This document shows, in pieces, positions 53,861 to 64,000 of a stretch of DNA of 64,000 bases. The position numbers and the translations under genes were made by a program. A model generated the notes under the pieces. The model saw nothing but the letters and a program-made list of their open reading frames with translations. It had not been told where the DNA came from and searched no databases. Source of the stretch: Lasiosphaeria ovina. Its lineage: Eukaryota; Ascomycota; Sordariomycetes; Sordariales; Lasiosphaeriaceae. Every line of letters begins with the position of its first letter. Position 1 is the first letter of the stretch. The stretch lies in the NCBI GenBank assembly GCA_033439765.1, contig JAULSN010000012.1:186001-250000 (forward strand), read 5' to 3'.

Positions 53861-56263
53861 CGAGAGGCTGGCGCGCTGCGTGCGCTGAACCCAAGACGAC
53901 TTGTCGAGACTTGTACAGGTATTCCAAAGGCAGGAAGACACGAGGATGACGGTGGTGACTGGAAGAGGAGAGGTGAGGCAGGTAGGTCTTCGGGTTGTGA
54001 GGCTGGGGCGGGGTCGGGGCGCATAAGGCTTTAAGCCGTGGGAATCGTTGCGGGAGGGTCGGTCGGTGGGGGGGCGGTGCTAACCCCTACGTGCGCATGA
54101 TGACGGGAGGTAATGTGGGTGACCCCAATGGAAAGAGCGGATGGTACCCGTATGCCAGCCTAAGCAGATACCCAAAGCTAGTAGGTAAGGTAATGTATGT
54201 AGGATGGAAAGTACCCAGTGAGGAACGTCCGTAAGCTCTCTGGCGGCTCTTAAAAATGATGAACGTCACATCACAGGCTTCTTTTCGTAGCCTGCCCGGT
54301 GATTCTCATATCAGTTCATCCAACTCCGCTTACCGAGGTCGGGGGGTGGGTTACCAGCCTGTCAGACTGGTGGCCAAAGGCGGGGGTGGAGACAAGCGCC
54401 TTTCAACACTTGCAATTGCCTACCTCTCAGGCCCCTCCGTATTCCGTAGAGAGCAAGCATTCAACTGATTCACCGGGTTTGAGGGAGAGATGCACATTCG
54501 GTCCGCCATTAAAGTGGTTCGGACGGAGTGAATTTCTTGGAAAATTGGAGCCTATCGGGCAAGCAGCCTGATGTTTGTCCTCACCTGGCGAAAGCACCTC
54601 AAGCTGCAAGGCAGCTTCGATTCCTAGAGGCCACACTTTGAGGCCAAGCGGTCAAGACTCAGGCAGGAGCCAAGGCAGGACTACGGCGGGATTCGCAGGC
54701 CTTGCGGAGCCATAGCCAATGACGACACTTTCAGAGGCGTCTAGCCCGTGAACAGTGCACTTGGCCTCTGCTGCTGCCCGCCGCTCCGTGTTTGCCTTGG
54801 CCGTCCAAGGGCCTAAGCCGGTGCGGCCCATTTTCGACCAGTTCAGTCAGCGGCTGCAAGGCGGGCGATTTAAACCGCTGGGCGAGCGATTTCGAACCAC
54901 CCCTCCAACTTACGGGGTTTCGCCACAGGCTAGGCTGTGAGGCTGCTCGGAAGAAGGCCACGCTCGCGAACGGGAATTCTGTGGATGTGAGAACCTGGAC
55001 AGCTACTGGTCCTACTTGCAAGATCCACCGGCTGCCAATCAACCTTCCTTCGAGACTTTGAGAGGCCATTTTTGGTTGGATGGGGGCTCGCGGATAAGCC
55101 GCCGAACGGTCTTGTGCTGGCTAGGGCTGGACGAATCGCGAGCCGAGTCTTCCCAACAGTCCGGCAGGTTCCCACCAACCCAGCATGCTAGGGCGACTGG
55201 CAAACGTAAACTACACATGCGTGCCAAACACTCCACCGATGTACGAGGAGCGAATTTCGTGCAGGTCTGCAGTGTGAAAGAACACCGGGGTTCTTAATCA
55301 TCAACGAACTAAAAGGATGCATGGCGCCACAGAGACCCTCATTAATTTTGAAAAATGATCCTTCTCAACCCTATTACTGTCTCTGTCTACCTATCGTCGT
55401 ACATATTCACTTGTGCCATCTGAACCTGCCATAAACCTCCCCTATAGACAAAGAGGTCAGGGCGGGTGACGAGAGTGACGGGCAGCTCGCTGACCTACGG
55501 AATACGGGATACCTAGGGTCAGTGTGCAGGTCAACTGTCCTAGGGGACTAGTACAATTGACCTTTGGTCTCTACCTCAGGTATGTATCGGTACTTCGTAC
55601 GAATACAGTAATATATGCTACACCTTCGTCGTTGCGGGTAAGGTTACCGAGGCGCACCCCGCTTGTTACCGGTATTGTAATACGCTACTCTAGCTGCTGG
55701 TAACATGGGTAGCCCGAGTCTATAATAGCCTTTGGAGCCCGAAAGACACCTTACTGCATAGAAGGTGATTTAAGCTACCCCGAGTAACTTCTAAGGTAAT
55801 GTAAGGTAGGTTGTGAACAGGCGCTGAATCGTGGGCCGTAATCTCATACAAACAGGAACGCGAACACGTTGCAGTTTTTGGGGGGGTTTTAAGTGTACGG
55901 CACTGTAACTGGCATTTCCAAAAGCCAAGAAATGGAAGCCCACCATATTTTAGATAGCTTCGAGTGACAACCTGGAACTTAACCCGTGTCCAACTACGTA
56001 GTAATAGTTTTCTAGTTTACCCTTTATACCGACTGCAGGGTGTTTAAAGCCCAAGCATGGGATATTCAGGGTGTTACGCTACGCATAGAGAGGAACACAG
56101 ATGAAGCACTTTGACGGATTACACAAAAAATAAATAATTAAACCGGGTACTGTGGCCGCAACCATGTCGCTAATCTGCCATGACCTTTATACTCCGTGAT
56201 TTTCTGGAAGCCCGCTCCAGCCCGCAGCTTGTTACTCGCACGATGACCCTTTCCACCTTCCAT
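53861..56263. other. 2.4-kb spacer, no gene seen
   Basis: Contains the promoter of the F-box/ankyrin gene and the 3' flank of the GLTP gene. Open frames at 54256-55297 overlap on both strands without features of real genes. 55300-56250 is A/T-richer and rich in stops. Confidence 0.5.
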
Positions 56264-57081
56264 CTAGTACTTGGCCTCTGGGGTGGTTAAGAACTCCTTG
56301 AGGATGGCCACGATCTTCTCGAGAGCGGCCAGGTACTCTTGGAGTTCCGAATCGACTTTTTCCTTGTTAGGGCCGAGCTTGGCGTAGAAGTCCTTCCGGT
56401 ACGGGCAAGCACTCATGGCGGCGCTGAATATCGGCTTTACCAAGAAGCTGTGGTGCGGCTTGAGGGTCAGACCGTAGGCGCCGCGAAAAGAGTCGGAAAG
56501 TTCCTCATCCGACTTCTCCAAGTTCTGGGTCAGGGCAATGCACGTGAACTCGAGGCCTCTGTCAAAACACCCAGTCAGCAGCTGCGTGCAATGCCGGCTT
56601 GCCTGGCCGTGTATTCTCCTCTTACCTGACAAGCCAGACCAGACCCTCGGTGGCCTTGTGGGATTTCGTTGCGAGCTCATTCCGGACAAGGTCTTGCAGA
56701 TTTTCGGACTCGAGGGGTGCGGCGAGCTGTCGGGTTCGGATTTTCTACAAGTTTCTGCAAGTCAACACAAGGGGGAGGAAAGGGGAACCGAAATCGAAGG
56801 CGCACCTGAACGTTGCCCAGCATGTCGTTCTTAACGGGTTTAAAGGCAACGCTGCCGAGCACGTCTTGTGTTTTGCGTCAGCATCGTCAATATAAAACGC
56901 GGCAGGCCCCTTGGGCAAGGCGGGATTGGCTACCAAACATGGTCACCAGAGACTCGGCGGCATCGAGGAACTCGGTCGTCGAGATGGCATTCCCGTTCTC
57001 GGCGTCGACTGGGACAGTGACGAATGACGCCTTGAAGGTGTCAAGGAACGTGCCTTCCTCGGGAATATCAACGGTCGCCAT
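56264..57081 (-). CDS. Glycolipid transfer protein, HET-C family
   Basis: Four exons, 57081-56934, 56864-56806, 56744-56626 and 56558-56264, give 206 aa, the usual GLTP size, with agreeing phases. GLTPs carry single glycosphingolipids between membranes in the cytosol. The ligand-binding residues are present after splicing: Asp63, Asn67 and Lys70 in KNDMLGNVQK, Trp106 in EGLVWLVRGLEF, and His144/145 in KPHHSFLVKP. Other family blocks are TTEFLDAAESLVTMFDVLG, RQLAAPLESENLQDLVRNEL and FSAAMSACPYRKDFYAKLG. The Podospora anserina homologue is HET-C, an incompatibility determinant recognised by NLR proteins HET-D and HET-E. Whether this copy is polymorphic or acts in incompatibility cannot be told. 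For exon 3 an AG ten bases upstream was rejected because it breaks the frame. Confidence 0.93.
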
Positions 57082-58488
57082 AATGCTGTCTGCCGTTACC
57101 TTTGCGGTCTATAGTTGAACTGGCTGGTCGACGGCGCAAGAAATTCAGAGGAGAGGGATGGGCGTTTGGAAAAGGGGGAAAGCGGGCGGTCAACAAGCTG
57201 GTGGATGTGACAACTCCAAAACGCACGCCCCCCACAAGACGCTCCAATGCCCCGCCCCGCCCCAATTCAGTGTCGGAACTCGCAAGTGCCCCTCAAGGTG
57301 GTTGCTCCTCCCCCGCAGCCACACGTGCTCGGAAGAGTGCCCAGGAGAAAGCCAAGGAAACGATCACGTGAGCGAGCAACTAAATGTGAACGAAGCATTT
57401 TGGTCAGGAAGAAGAATCATCCAATTGTCCCAGAACCGAGGTCGCTTATGGATCGCACTTGGTATGTGGCACATACAGGCATTCATGCGCGTTTATGGCC
57501 CAGTGTTTGGATTGCGGGAGCCCGCTTCAAAGGAAATGGAAAGGTAGCTTCCTACCTCCCGACCCGATACTGAAAAGAGCTCGGTCGGGTTATCTGCGGC
57601 TTATTAACATATTTCGTGGTGCTAGTGTTTTTTGTCTGCTGCACCAACAATCTATCTGACCGAGGGTGACGTCATCCCTGTCTGGATTCCAGAGATGCTT
57701 GGGAACAGAACCTCGAGCTCCCACGCGGCATTTCCCTGCAGACCGTTTCCAGCCCTGGCGAGCTTTTTGCTGGGCCCCGAATGGCTAATTAACTATTGCG
57801 TGTGCTAGTAAGGGATCCGCATTGCGACCACCGATTAACCTATTAAGAGTACGGATACGGATACCTGAGGAAGCTTGACAATGGGGTCACCCATCACCTG
57901 CCTACCTTAGGTACCTTAGGCCCATCCCTTTACCCCCATCCCTTACGTCCGTCCCTATAGGTCTAGTAGCTAAGGTAGTGGATTATTAACCGTCGCGCCC
58001 CTTCCAGGTTGGAACCCTGAGGCTTGGAAGGAGGGGTTCAATCCGCCGGGCTGGGTTGACTGCGGAGTGGAGGTCGCGTGTTTGGATTCGACTTGGAGAA
58101 AAGGACGGGAACACCACGTCACCGTCACCAGCGCTCCCCTAATGCGGCATCCGGCACCATTTCGCCGACCACAGCGTCCTTCTGCCTTGCTTCCAGGCTC
58201 GCTCAGCAATGCTAGTGTAGATTGCACATAAGGAACTGCTTGGCAAAAACAGCCTCTTGACTTTTGTTGTGTGGCACAATACCTGTCTGTGGACCAACTT
58301 GGTTGCTTGACCCCAACACCTCCTGTGCCCCTTCCTGGTTTCCTTTTAGCCCTCTCCGTTCTCTTTTCTCCAATCTTCGCCCTCTATGCTCGTCGTCGAC
58401 CTCGACATATATCTCCACGCCAACACTCGCATTGCACCTCGACGTGCCAGTTTTAGGGACTAGCCTAGCCCCCTTCCCGGTTGCAGCC
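57082..58488. other. Divergent promoter region, GLTP / phospholipase D
   Basis: 1.4 kb between divergent start codons. Nothing supported as a gene; the right part is CT-rich leader-like sequence. Confidence 0.5.
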
Positions 58489-61382
58489 ATGAGCGATCCG
58501 AAAGAGAAGCATGACGAGAGCCTCGGTCATAAGCTTAAGCTTCCCTTCCGCGAGCTCAAAGACAAGATCGACAACAATGACCACATCCGCGACGCAAAAA
58601 TCCGCATGATCCAACAGAAGTGTGTATTGGCCCACCCCGACTGTTTCGCGTTACGCGGAATCCGCCTACTGACTGTCACTTAGGCACAAGATCGGCAAGT
58701 TTGCGAACCTAGTCAGTTATATTCTATTCTTTCCTGTCGTTCCCAGCCATGCCCTCTGCTCTTGTGGTTACTAACAAGACTTCCTGACAGTTCAACCCCC
58801 AACATCGCCATGATGAGGCGCACGAGAAAGCCTGCGACGCGAAGCGCAGCAAGATCGCCGAATCGCATCGCTTCGATTCCTACTTTCCCGAGCGCGAGGG
58901 CAACATAGCGAAGTGGTATGTGGATGGTAGAGACTATTGCTGGGTACGTGCCGTCATTCGGGTCCCCAACCTCTGCGCACATGGTGTTGGGGGCATAAGC
59001 TTACTTGGGAGACGCAGGCCGTGTCCGCCTCTCTTGAGGGCGCAAAGGAGACGATATACATTGCAGACTGGTGGCTGTCGCCTGAGCTCTTTATGCGCCG
59101 ACCCCCTTACTTCAACCAGGAGTGGCGCCTAGACCAGATTCTCAAGCGGCGCGCCGAGGCAGGCGTCAAGATCTATGTCATCGTCTACCGCGAGGTCCAG
59201 GCCGCTCTGACGTGCAACTCGGAGCATACCAAGCATGCACTCCAGGCCCTGTGTCCCGAGGGCTCCCCTGGCTATGGCAACATCACCATCATGCGCCACC
59301 CCGATCACAACGTCTTAGAGAACGCCGCCGACATGACTTTCTACTGGGCCCACCATGAGAAATTCGTCATTGTTGACTACGAAGTCGCCTTCATTGGCGG
59401 CTTGGATCTCTGCTTTGGTCGCTGGGACACGCACCAACACGTGCTAGCTGATGTGCATCCAGAGGGCGTCGCCAACGAGGTGTGGCCAGGTCAGGACTTC
59501 AACAACAACCGCGTCATGGACTTTAAGAACGTGCAGGACTGGAAGCAGAACGAGCTGAGCAAGGCCGAAAATGGTCGCATGCCCTGGCACGACGTTGCCA
59601 TGGGTATCATTGGGCCGGCTGTATACGACATTGCCGAGCACTTTGTCCTTCGCTGGAACTTTGTAAAGAGAGATAAGTATAAGCGAGATGCCCGGTTTGA
59701 CTGGATCGAGCTGCAAGGACGTCAGGGTGATGATGAGGATCTTGTGGGCGTCCAAAGGCCTAGCCATCCGGTGGGCGACTACGTACTGCACCCGCTGTCC
59801 CCCTTAGATACCAAGAACCTTGCCGATCGCGGCACTGTCCACGCCCAGATTGTACGTTCCAGTGCAGACTGGTCCAGTGGCATCCTCACAGACCACTCCA
59901 TCCAGAACGCCTATAGCGACCTCATCCGTAAGGCGCAACACTACGTCTACATCGAGAATCAGTTCTTCATCACAGCGACGGGAGACAAGCAGAGCCCAAT
60001 TCACAACACAATAGGCCGTGCTATCGTAGACGCCGTCGTCCGCGCCGGGAAAGAGGGACGTAAGTTTCGGGTCATCATCCTGATCCCTGCCGTGCCCGGG
60101 TTTGCGGGCGACCTGAGGGATGACGGCGCACTCGGGACTCGTGCCATTATGGACTATCAATACAAGTCTATATGCCGAGGGGAGCACAGCATATTCGAGC
60201 AGATCCGGAAGCAGGGGGTCAATCCGAAGAAGTACATTTACTTCTTCAACCTTCGGAGCTATGACCGCCTAAACAAGACACCCGCCATCAAGAAGCAGGA
60301 GGAGCAGTCGGGCCTCAAGTATCAGGATGTGCAACGGGCCGAGGCCGAGGAGATTATGGGTGAGGGTGTGAATGGGACTATCGATGCCGAGGGCGGTCAC
60401 GATAAACACATGGGCAAACGACGCGAACAGGATGCTTCAGCCCACGGGGTGCTTCACAAGAACGTGGCAGAAGAGCGCAAGCCGACTGCCGAAGAGAAGG
60501 CGACAGATACCAAGCGGCGCTTCGAAGCAGCCCAGCCCGAGGGGCAGCATAAGGATTCGCCGTCTAGCGTCGGACAGCGTGCCATGGCCGGACAACCTCT
60601 GGTTTCCGAGGCGCATTGGGATGGAAAGCCGGAAGAGGAGGTCGCCAACTGGATACAGGAGGAGCTCTACATCCACGCCAAGCTTCTCATCGTCGATGAC
60701 CGGACTGTAGTGTGCGGCTCGAGCAACCTCAACGACCGAAGTCAACTGGGATATCACGACAGCGAGCTGAGCATCGTCATGGAGGATACGGAACGATTCT
60801 CGTCCATCATGGCCGGAAAGCCGTACGAGGCAGGGTGGCACGCCGCGACGCTGAGGCGCTATCTGTGGCGAGAACATCTCGGACTGTTGCCGCCACAGGA
60901 GCTGGACGGCAGCAACGACCCGAATGCCCAGCCGCCGGGCGACGATTCGCCAAATAATGTCTATGACAAGGACGAGTCGTGGAAGCTCGTAGAGGACCCC
61001 CTGAGTGACGAGCTGTGGGAGATGTGGACTAGCCGGGCGACAAAGAACACCGAGGTCTTCAGGCATCTGTTTCACGCTGACCCTGATGACCATGGTGAGT
61101 ACCACCCTTACCGCCATTGCACATTCACCAATGGGCACAGGAACTGACAGGCTAAACAAATTTGTAGTCAAAACATTTGACGACTACAACGCCTTCCTCC
61201 CAGCGAGGGGTGTGAAACCGGGACACATATTCGACCGAATGGTTCCTCCAGGCGATATTCGGAACAAGCTGGACGAAGTCAAAGGTCATCTGGTGTGGAT
61301 GCCTCTAGATTTTCTCAAGGACGCTCAGATGGCGGAAAAGGGGATGCAGGTCAATTCGTGGACGGAGAGCGTGTACACGTAG
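58489..61382 (+). CDS. pldA: Phospholipase D, PldA type
   Basis: Five exons, 58489-58619, 58684-58711, 58791-58943, 59018-61094 and 61168-61382, give 867 aa with all phases agreeing. It hydrolyses phosphatidylcholine-type lipids to phosphatidic acid. Both HKD motifs are present: H217-x-K219 in HHEKFVIVDYEVAFIGGLD, and IHAKLLIVDD near residue 657 followed by GSSNLNDRSQLG. Upstream are KWYVDGRDYCWAVSASLEGA (across intron 3) and IADWWLSPELFMRRPP; between the motifs, IYIENQFFI-type sequence (HYVYIENQFFITAT). There is no PX or PH domain, so it belongs with the shorter fungal PldA group and not Spo14/PLD1. A Lys/Glu-rich insert of about 100 residues precedes the second HKD. Exon 2 is only 28 nt. 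The last exon gives KTFDDYNAFLPARGVKPGHI and the end MQVNSWTESVYT. Confidence 0.95.
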
Positions 61383-62252
61383 AGCCACGGCGCTGGGGAG
61401 TGGGCAGCTATTTATGCCCTGATTATGAGACGCGTAGTGTTTAACGGTAATTAATCAATGGTATAGAGAGATGGAAAAAGGGTTCACGGAGCTGGGTTAC
61501 TGGTCGGCTTCAGGTTATCGTTTTGATACTATCGCTGCCTTTTCTCTTGGCTTAGAACTGGTTTTGGTAGGGTCGAGCTGGGTGGTGCTTGATTTGTTTA
61601 GGTGCGTGCGAAGAAACATTAATGACATCCCCCTTTCCCGTTATCCTGCACAACCCGTTCACAATTATTTCAAGCCATGTTTTTTGACTTCAATCTCACC
61701 AAGTGGCCGTTCGTTTATTCGTTAAAATTTGTGATCAGTTAGTAAGAGCATTGCCTATATGTCGATCCCTGCCACAAAGCAGATCCAGACATACCGCGTT
61801 CACCACCTCACTACAACACAACACCTTCTCCTTGTTCCCAAGTACCAGGCCAACAAACATTCAGGGATTGGAGTGTAGTTGGACAATAACATAGACCAGC
61901 TATCACAGAGATACCTGTTTCTGACTTCTGGCCCGTTTCCTTCCAGACTTCACCACGATTGCGACATGACCGGTTAGGCGTAGCTCCAGCCAGACATGAA
62001 TAACTATGTTGAGTAAAGGAGAAGATCCACATGGCTGAAATATACCAGGTAAATAACACCGAAAGAAATACAGCTTCAAGGACAAGCCTCGTGCTACCTG
62101 CTCGAGTGGTTTAGGTAGGCTACCTCACAACCTGACCACTGTCTCTCATAACCACTACCATCTCTCCCATCCGACCTCGCGATTCCCTGCCCAGTCCCAG
62201 TTTTAAACCCCACGTTGCGCGCTGTGTGCCAAACAGTACGGGGTCTATATAT
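61383..62252. other. Spacer between convergent genes
   Basis: 870 bp, no supported gene. Confidence 0.5.
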
Positions 62253-63059
62253 CTAGCAGAGATTGCTTGGGAACTGCCAAAGACGGAAGCGGATCTCTTC
62301 GACTACGTAGCGAAGGTTCTCAGCTATCATGTCGTGCATCTCCACCAGCTTGTCTTCTAGTCTCGTGAGCGGGTGTTCCGATTCTCGCATTAGCCGCAGC
62401 ATCAGAACCTCGAACTGCAACTGTGTCTGCAGCGGTACCGGCGGCCGTTCGGCATTGTCGGCGCTGTTGTCGTAGTGGTTGCTGTTGTCGGCTGTGGCTG
62501 TTGCGTACATGGTTTCAGGGAGAGGCTGAGCTTGGAGAGGCTTCTGCGACGGCGGTAGAGCGGGCGAGGGCAGAGGCTGCAGGACGTCATCGTCTTCCAC
62601 CGCCTGCGCCCTCTGGTTCAGCCTTTTCCGCAGCTGGCTGGCTGTGGCTCTTTTGATCCAGCCCTCTCGTTCTGGGTGGGAACTCGATGCCGAACACTGC
62701 AGCGAGCCGGTGCTGTCTGGACGTATCGCCGGGACGGGTGTGTGTGGTTTGCTGTTGGGCTCAGACGCCACGGCTTCCGCTGCCTCTGGCTGTCCGCTTC
62801 TTACTTCTTTGGCTGCTTCTTCGTAGTACCCCAAGATTTCCTCATAATCCGACATCGGGCTATCTGCCCTGTCCAATCCAGCCACGTCGCTGTTCCAATT
62901 AACCTCGTCCGCGCTGGACGTTCCGGGGTGCGAGACGAAGATCATGTCTTGTTCTTCCGCTTCGGTCGCGTCAATGTTGACAAAATCCCTTAGGCGTGTC
63001 TCATAAACCTCGGAAACCGCTTTCCCGAGGGACTCTTGGTACTCTCCATTGGAGGCCAT
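62253..63059 (-). CDS. Hypothetical acidic, disordered protein
   Basis: 268 aa, single exon from the ATG at 63059 (MASNGEYQESLGKAVSEVYE). The N-terminal half is acidic and Ser/Glu-rich with a repeated Tyr-Glu motif (SDYEEILGYYEEAAKEV). The middle is Pro/Gln-rich and low complexity (LPSPALPPSQKPLQAQPLPE). The last 50 residues look helical (LQFEVLMLRLMRESEHPLTR, then MHDMIAENLRYVVEEIRFRL) and may be the only folded part. There is no signal peptide, membrane segment or known domain. The open frame is long for chance and the codon use is normal, but there is no family support. Confidence 0.55.
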   Translation of the reverse strand: MASNGEYQESLGKAVSEVYETRLRDFVNIDATEAEEQDMIFVSHPGTSSADEVNWNSDVAGLDRADSPMSDYEEILGYYEEAAKEVRSGQPEAAEAVASEPNSKPHTPVPAIRPDSTGSLQCSASSSHPEREGWIKRATASQLRKRLNQRAQAVEDDDVLQPLPSPALPPSQKPLQAQPLPETMYATATADNSNHYDNSADNAERPPVPLQTQLQFEVLMLRLMRESEHPLTRLEDKLVEMHDMIAENLRYVVEEIRFRLWQFPSNLC

Positions 63060-63945
63060 TGTGCAATGAGTAGTTGCTCACTCAAGCAGATTGGAAAGAG
63101 GGACGAAAGATGATGGGCTGCTCTCTACGAAACGACTGTAGATTTAGGTGCCTGTGAAGGGAGTTGGGGGGAAATATGAAGGACCAAAGAAGAAATTGTT
63201 GTGCCAGAGGATGGGGGTTTTAAGCACGCCCTCTGGTTTTTTCCTGTTATACTTTTTTGCTGTAAAAACCTAGCTCGAGATTTCCGGACCTTTTCCATAC
63301 AGAATTCAGGGGAGGAAGTCAAGAATTGAAGTTTAATTACCTATCAAGAGGAAACAGAACTTTGGTTAGATCTCTCCTAGGCATTTCCAAATGTCCACCA
63401 ACCTGGTCACCGAAATAGTTAATTAAAGAAAGATAAGATGGTAAAAAGGAAGTTGCTTTTTGCCACCTATCAAATGGAAGATGATGCATCCCCAGCGGCC
63501 AACCGGTCGAAGATGGCTAGATCGTCCGGGCGGCTTGACGGAGCAGAGTACCTCGAACATGGCGAGAAAGGCGGCCTGCCAAATATTGACGACTTTGGCA
63601 GTTTCAACGTCAAATGAACATGGAACCTTTGGCGTTGTGAAGTCTCCCGAAACGGCCTTTTACCGGCTCTTAAGGAGATAACGGTAACCTTCATGCAAGC
63701 CATCAAAGTCTACGCTTCGTGGCGGCACCAAGATAGATAATATGGGAACTAGAATATAAAATACATGTGTTGGGTAATGGTAAGAGACATGGGGCATAGC
63801 ATCCGTACAAGAGTCTAGGCGAAAACACCTTATATGTCCTTTCTATATAATTATCTTAGGGGTATAATAATACGCAGATAACTCATCAGACAGCCAATAT
63901 AGATAGTAACCTTGGTACGCAGCAACTATCAGGCGTCCCTTCTTA
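63060..63945. other. Right-end spacer, no gene seen
   Basis: The promoter of the hypothetical gene at 63059 and A/T-rich sequence. Nothing supported. Confidence 0.45.
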
Positions 63946-64000
63946 CCCAATGTTGAACTCGCTCGCAGCATTCATGACTCCCATCATCTTCTCCCGCATC
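63946..64000 (-). CDS. Possible partial exon running off the right edge
   Basis: On the minus strand the last 55 bases are open (MREKMMGVMNAASEFNIG) and end in a GTAAGA donor at 63945. This could be the 3' part of an exon of a gene extending beyond the window. It is too short to name. Confidence 0.25.

Noticed and set aside
54256..55297. Several 60-110 codon open frames on both strands
   Set aside because: None has a signal peptide, domain or splice support; the region looks like plain spacer.
1..64000. Secondary-metabolite, CRISPR or prophage-type system
   Set aside because: No PKS, NRPS or terpene synthase core enzyme, no direct-repeat array and no phage genes are present; the window is eukaryotic.
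1..64000. 5S rRNA or snRNA genes
   Set aside because: No matching conserved blocks were seen on either strand by eye; a covariance-model search would be needed to exclude them.

Overview
The window is nuclear DNA of a filamentous ascomycete (Pezizomycotina, most likely Sordariomycetes). The evidence is GC-rich coding regions on both strands with short GT-AG introns (mostly 48-120 nt), long non-coding spacers, and typical lineage families: Zn2Cys6/Fungal_trans_2 regulator, HET-domain gene, DUF1996, DUF3433, CsbD-like protein, eEF3, GLTP/HET-C. Nothing bacterial or viral is seen. Exon coordinates were worked out by hand from splice consensus and reading-frame phase.

Layout. 0-5.9 kb: a Zn2Cys6 regulator diverges from an aldo/keto reductase, then a secreted DUF1996 protein. 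6.7-14.6 kb is accessory in character: a broken HET-domain gene with C-terminal AAAGN repeats, a small multi-pass membrane protein next to a probable G-run frameshift, a secreted 8-cysteine protein behind two hairpins, a 216-bp inverted-repeat element, a transition-diverged tandem repeat, and two lineage-specific hypothetical genes. 15.9-35.1 kb is mostly core: a 1352-aa DUF3433 membrane protein, glutaminyl-tRNA synthetase (with a GC-AG intron), a MacroD-type macrodomain protein, a large gene joining a putative HExxH zincin domain to a low-complexity basic tail, and elongation factor 3. 35-38.5 kb holds no gene but has GTAC-rich palindromes. 38.5-47.4 kb: CsbD-like protein, F-box protein with a 16-Asp run, secreted SBP56-like protein, intron-containing tRNA-Lys(UUU) and a Mep2-type ammonium transporter. 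47.4-51.2 kb is gene-poor with a degraded gypsy-type reverse transcriptase and a 29-nt poly(A). 51.2-63.1 kb: F-box/ankyrin protein, glycolipid transfer protein (HET-C family), PldA-type phospholipase D and a hypothetical protein.

No operon-like or obvious secondary-metabolite cluster is present. The functional links that can be argued are the divergent regulator/reductase pair, and the occurrence of a HET-domain gene and a het-c-type GLTP gene in one window. The most unusual items are the zincin gene, whose HELAH motif is split exactly by an intron, and the HET pseudogene with two CAG-to-TAG type stops in the context expected of repeat-induced point mutation (RIP).
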